From Desulfoferula mesophila (GTDB taxonomy: Bacteria > Desulfobacterota > Desulfarculia > Desulfarculales > Desulfarculaceae): a stretch of 64,000 nucleotides of DNA. Location of the stretch: the NCBI RefSeq assembly GCF_037076455.1, contig NZ_AP028679.1, positions 4,355,501 to 4,419,500 of the forward strand. The letters are read 5' to 3'. The translations under genes and the position numbers were made by a program. Below the pieces are notes generated by a model. That model did no database searches. It saw nothing but the letters and a program-made list of their open reading frames with translations, and had not been told where the DNA came from. Positions 60,859 through 64,000 of this stretch are shown here, piece by piece. Position 1 is the first letter of the stretch. The number at the start of each line of letters is the position of its first letter.

Positions 60859-61911
60859 CTAGGAATCAGCGGTAGCGTCGCTTTTGGCCGTCTCGGCCTG
60901 CAAGGGCAGGACCAGGCGAAACACCGCGCCGTGGGGCTGGTTGTCGCCTATCTCCAGGCGGCCGCCGTGGGCCTCGGCCACCTTGTTCACCACCGGCAGG
61001 CCCAGGCCGGTGCCTTCCTTCTTGGTGGTGAAAAAGGGCAGCAATATCTGCCCGCGCTCGGCCGGAGACACCCCCTCGCCCTGGTCGGACACGGCCAGCG
61101 CCACGTAATCACCCTGGCGCCAGGCGTCCAGGCTCACCTCGCCCTGGGGCGGCGAGGCCTGCACGGCGTTGTTGATGAGGTTGATCAGGGCCTGTTGCAG
61201 GCGTTGGGGGTCGGCCTCCAGGTCGGGAAGGCCCTCCTCCAGGTCGCTGGCCAGGCGCACCTGCCGGCTCTCGGCCAGGGGCGCGGCCACCTCCAGGGTG
61301 CGCTCCGCCAGGTCGCGCAGGTCCAGGGGCTGGCGGTGCAGCTCCAGGGGCCGGGAGAAGTCCAGCATCTCGCGCACCATGTCTTCCAGGCGGGCGGTCT
61401 GCTCGATCACCACCCCCAGCTTGTGCGCCTCGGGGCCTTCCGGGTCCAGCTTGCGCCGCACCTGGGCCGAGAAGCCGCCGATGGCCATGAGGGGGGTTTT
61501 CATGTCGTGGGCCACGCTGGCCACCGCCCGCCCCACGGCGGCCAGGTTTTCGGCCCGGCGAGCCGCAAGCTGGTGGACCTGCTCCCGGCGGCGCAGCCAA
61601 CCCACCAAGAGCCCCACGGCCACAAACAAGACCATCTGGGTGGCGGCCGAGGCCATGGTGGCCGGGGTCAAGTTGTGCACCAGGGCCACGTAAGGAGCGT
61701 AGACCCCGGAGACCAGCAAGGCGATGAGCAGCCCCGCCCAGGGCCCCCACCAAAAGCCGGTGAGGATAATGGGCAGGAAATAGAAGTCCTGCAAAAACAC
61801 GTGGGCCACCGCCTGGTCTGGCCCCAGGCGAAAATGCAGCCAACTGATGAAGATCACCAGCACCAGAACCAGGGGGAACCGCAGGCGGGTGTAGCGTCGA
61901 GTCGCTTCCAT
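60859..61911 (-). CDS. Sensor histidine kinase
   Basis: A 350-residue membrane kinase with about four N-terminal helices (residues 12-110), a HisKA domain with phospho-His in VASVAHDMKTPLMAIGGFSA, and HATPase_c (NLINNAVQAS, GTGLGLPVVNKV). No response regulator is adjacent. ATG 61911 follows GGGGGC. It lies downstream of the multicopper oxidase pair on the same strand but about 185 bases away. Confidence 0.88.
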   Translation of the reverse strand: MEATRRYTRLRFPLVLVLVIFISWLHFRLGPDQAVAHVFLQDFYFLPIILTGFWWGPWAGLLIALLVSGVYAPYVALVHNLTPATMASAATQMVLFVAVGLLVGWLRRREQVHQLAARRAENLAAVGRAVASVAHDMKTPLMAIGGFSAQVRRKLDPEGPEAHKLGVVIEQTARLEDMVREMLDFSRPLELHRQPLDLRDLAERTLEVAAPLAESRQVRLASDLEEGLPDLEADPQRLQQALINLINNAVQASPPQGEVSLDAWRQGDYVALAVSDQGEGVSPAERGQILLPFFTTKKEGTGLGLPVVNKVAEAHGGRLEIGDNQPHGAVFRLVLPLQAETAKSDATADS

Positions 61912-62095
61912 GCCCCCATAATGCCACGGTGGGCCCAGGTTGACTAGGCCGGAAGTGAGCCCGCCGCCCCGGCTGGACCGGGACGGCGGGATTGTCGCGC
62001 ATGGGCCGTCAGCCGCCCCGTTCTTGGGGCCGCGATTCGCTAATCGAAGATCAACGCCCAACCAGGCGCCGCGATGTCAACGGCCAGGCCGCGCC

Positions 62096-62434
62096 CTAGC
62101 TCTCCAGGTCCGCCTTCATGGCCTGGAACTCCTCTTTGGTTATCTCGCCCTTGGCGTAGCGTTCGCGCAGGATGGCCAGGGAGCGGTCATGGCCCGCGGT
62201 GGAGTGGAAAATGGGCGGGGCCTGGTCCTTGCGCGAGGCGGCGAAGAGCCACTTGACCAGGGCCACCCCGGCCACAATGATCAAGATCCAGATGATGATC
62301 ATGAAGGGCCCTCCCAACCAGCCGCCCCATCCGTACATCATGTGCCCGCCCCAGCCGGGGCCGCCGCCATAACCGCCGCCGTATTGGGCCAGGGGCTCGC
62401 TCAGGGCCTTTTGGGCCAACCAGTCTACAAACAT
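62096..62434 (-). CDS. SHOCT-domain small membrane protein
   Basis: A 112-residue protein with a Gly/Tyr/Met-rich start, one membrane helix (about residues 43-65) and a C-terminal SHOCT motif (LAILRERYAKGEITKEEFQA). It follows the multicopper oxidase by three bases with AAGGAG inside its end, so the two are one operon. A metal-linked envelope role is plausible because of the Met/His-rich N-terminus. Confidence 0.85.
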   Translation of the reverse strand: MFVDWLAQKALSEPLAQYGGGYGGGPGWGGHMMYGWGGWLGGPFMIIIWILIIVAGVALVKWLFAASRKDQAPPIFHSTAGHDRSLAILRERYAKGEITKEEFQAMKADLES

Positions 62435-62437
62435 GGT

Positions 62438-63913
62438 TTAGGTCTCCTTGGGCGGGGTGGCCCCGGCGTAGGTCACCAGGTTGGCCATGCCCGCCTCCAT
62501 ATGATAGAGATTGTGGCAATGATGGAACCAAAGGCCGGGGTTGTCGGCCACGAATTCCACGTCCAAGCGGCGCATGGGCTCCACCACTGCCGTATCCTTC
62601 ACCAGCCAGCGCTCCGGCGGCAGCGCGAAGTTCACAATTCGGAAAAAATGCCCGTGCAGGTGCATGGGGTGAGGGATCATGCTGCGGTTGAAATAGCTCA
62701 GGCGCACCTTTTCCCCTGGAGCCGCGCCCAGGCGCTCGCTGTCGGGGTACATGCGGCCGTTGATGCTCCAATAGGGCGAGTGCATGCCCCCGCTCAGCAC
62801 CTGTTGGTACCAGCGCTGGGGAGGCCCGGCGGGGTGGGCCACCGGCCGGGCGGCGGCCAGGTCCCAATAGGTGGCCAGGCTCAGGCCGGGGCGGAAGCCG
62901 GGCCGGTTGGGCGGGCGGTCCTCATATCCCTGGTAGAGCACGGCCGTGGCCAGGCCGCTTTCGCCCAGGCCGGTGTCGTAGGCCTGCAGCAGCCAGGCGC
63001 CGGGGTTGTCGGCCGTGAACTCCACGTCCACCCGCTCGCCCATGGCCAGGCGCACCACGTCAAAGGTCTTGGGGGTTATATCCTGGCCGTCCAGGGCCAG
63101 CACGGTGAGCCGGTGCCCGGCCAGGCTGAGGTCATAGGTGGTGGCCGAGGAGGCGTTGATGAGCCTGAGGCGCACCTTGTCGCCCTTTTTCACCTTGATA
63201 GGCTCCCCATGGGGATAAAGCCTCCCGTTGACCGCGTAGCCCTGGTAATAGGGCTCGGTCAGGGGTTCGCCGGGGGCTCCGCTCCAGCCGCCCCTGCCGC
63301 CCCTGCCGCCCATTCTGCCCCGGCCCATCATGCCGCCGCCCATCATGCCGCCCATGGGGGAGCGCCGGGGCACCGGGGCCATGCCGCCGCCGTCGGCCAA
63401 CACCCAGTCGGCCAGGAGCAAGACCTCCTCGCGGTCCCAGCCGCCCACGGGCCGGGCGGGCTCGACGATCAGCGCGCCGTAGAGGCCCTGGTCCAGTTGG
63501 TAGCCGAAGTGGGAGTGATAAAAATAGGTGCCCGCCGGGTGGGCGCGGAAACGGTAGGTGAAGCTCCCGCCGGGAGGCACGGCGGCCTGGGTGACGCCGG
63601 GCACCCCGTCCATGGCGTTGGGCACGGGCTGGCCGTGCCAGTGGATGGTGGTGGGCCGTTGCAGGCGGTTGCGCAGGATCACCTGCAGCTCTTGGCCCTC
63701 CCGCACCCTGATCACCGGTCCCGGCGTCTGGCCGTTGAAGGAAAAAGCATTAAAGGCGGGGCCTCGACCCAGATCGATGCGCGACTCCTGGGCCGTAAGC
63801 TCCAGTTTGGTTCCCCCGGCGGCCCACCCCGGCACGGACCACAGGCCGCCGGCCGCAGCCCCGGCCAAGGCGCCGAGCGAGGTCTGTAGAAATTTGCGCC
63901 GGGTATATTCCAT
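62438..63913 (-). CDS. Tat-exported multicopper oxidase
   Basis: A 491-residue three-cupredoxin-domain oxidase. The Tat signal is TRRKFLQTSLGALAGAAAGG. Copper motifs are TIHWHG, TYFYHSHFG, PHPMHLHGHFFR and FHHCHNLYHMEAGM (type 1 Cys and the trinuclear His). A Met/Gly-rich insertion (about residues 190-215, repeats of GGMMG) suggests copper handling like CueO. It uses O2 as electron acceptor and would detoxify Cu(I) or oxidise another metal in the periplasm. The promoter would lie to its right, between 63914 and the window edge, where I see no gene. Confidence 0.93.
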   Translation of the reverse strand: MEYTRRKFLQTSLGALAGAAAGGLWSVPGWAAGGTKLELTAQESRIDLGRGPAFNAFSFNGQTPGPVIRVREGQELQVILRNRLQRPTTIHWHGQPVPNAMDGVPGVTQAAVPPGGSFTYRFRAHPAGTYFYHSHFGYQLDQGLYGALIVEPARPVGGWDREEVLLLADWVLADGGGMAPVPRRSPMGGMMGGGMMGRGRMGGRGGRGGWSGAPGEPLTEPYYQGYAVNGRLYPHGEPIKVKKGDKVRLRLINASSATTYDLSLAGHRLTVLALDGQDITPKTFDVVRLAMGERVDVEFTADNPGAWLLQAYDTGLGESGLATAVLYQGYEDRPPNRPGFRPGLSLATYWDLAAARPVAHPAGPPQRWYQQVLSGGMHSPYWSINGRMYPDSERLGAAPGEKVRLSYFNRSMIPHPMHLHGHFFRIVNFALPPERWLVKDTAVVEPMRRLDVEFVADNPGLWFHHCHNLYHMEAGMANLVTYAGATPPKET

Positions 63914-64000
63914 TGGTTCGATCCTAAGTTAGGGTGCCGCCTTGCCCTAGGTTAATAGCAGCACCCGTGCCAAGGCTCTCCGCGGCCAGCCTTTACGATT

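Overview
This is a G+C-rich bacterial chromosomal window of 64 kb. It has dense gene packing, frequent GTG and TTG starts, short overlaps and mostly housekeeping genes. The content points to an anaerobic Desulfobacterota (deltaproteobacterial, Desulfarculus-like) organism: a nickel carbon monoxide dehydrogenase, several 4Fe-4S ferredoxins, a flavodoxin, radical SAM enzymes, an acetyl-CoA hydrolase/transferase, an NtrY/NtrX-like pair and a selenocysteine peptide locus. The taxonomic placement is inferred from gene content, not from a marker gene.

Layout. 1-1.4 kb is acquired DNA: an A+T-richer HEPN-like gene followed by a transposase remnant. 1.5-10.3 kb holds crotonase, nitroreductase, Crp/Fnr, DUF2905, OsmC, an epimerase, a DUF2007-DeoC fusion, a phosphodiesterase and a CoA-transferase. 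10.4-12.6 kb is the highlight: two small genes, each with an in-frame TGA followed by a SECIS-like hairpin, and a radical SAM/SPASM maturase (an SbtA/SbtM, 'selenobiotic' type RiPP locus). Both precursors are invisible to normal gene calling. 12.8-19.7 kb carries cooS, a UDPGP-like protein, priA, and a Fur-box-controlled flavodoxin between two ferredoxins. 19.7-31 kb is redox, membrane and lipid housekeeping (TIGR01777 epimerase, dienoyl-CoA-reductase-like enzyme, Kef-type antiporter, B12/radical SAM, RRM protein, plsC-fabH, TauE). 31-34.7 kb is a polyamine cluster (pyruvoyl arginine decarboxylase, agmatinase, deoxyhypusine-synthase-like protein). 34.7-38.3 kb has a desaturase, MerR-mobA and lpxC. 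38.6-42.7 kb has the two-component pair. 42.7-43.2 kb is a repeat-rich gap.

44.4-54.9 kb is a nine-gene envelope operon: a secreted vWA protein, a TagT/TagS-like ABC pair, a SUMF1-domain TagR-like protein, two lipoproteins, a peptidoglycan-binding lipoprotein, an S41 protease and a SPOR-like protein. It resembles the TagQRST/PpkA periplasmic sensing module of type VI secretion, but has no kinase and no secretion genes here. 54.9-64 kb has tRNA-Pro, rdgB-rph, tRNA-Leu with an A+T-rich DUF2971 gene beside it, cysteine-cluster proteins, a metallo-hydrolase, a histidine kinase, and a Tat-exported multicopper oxidase with a SHOCT partner.

The gene calls rest on reading translations and motifs by eye. 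No database search or folding program was run, so hairpins, promoters and family assignments are visual.
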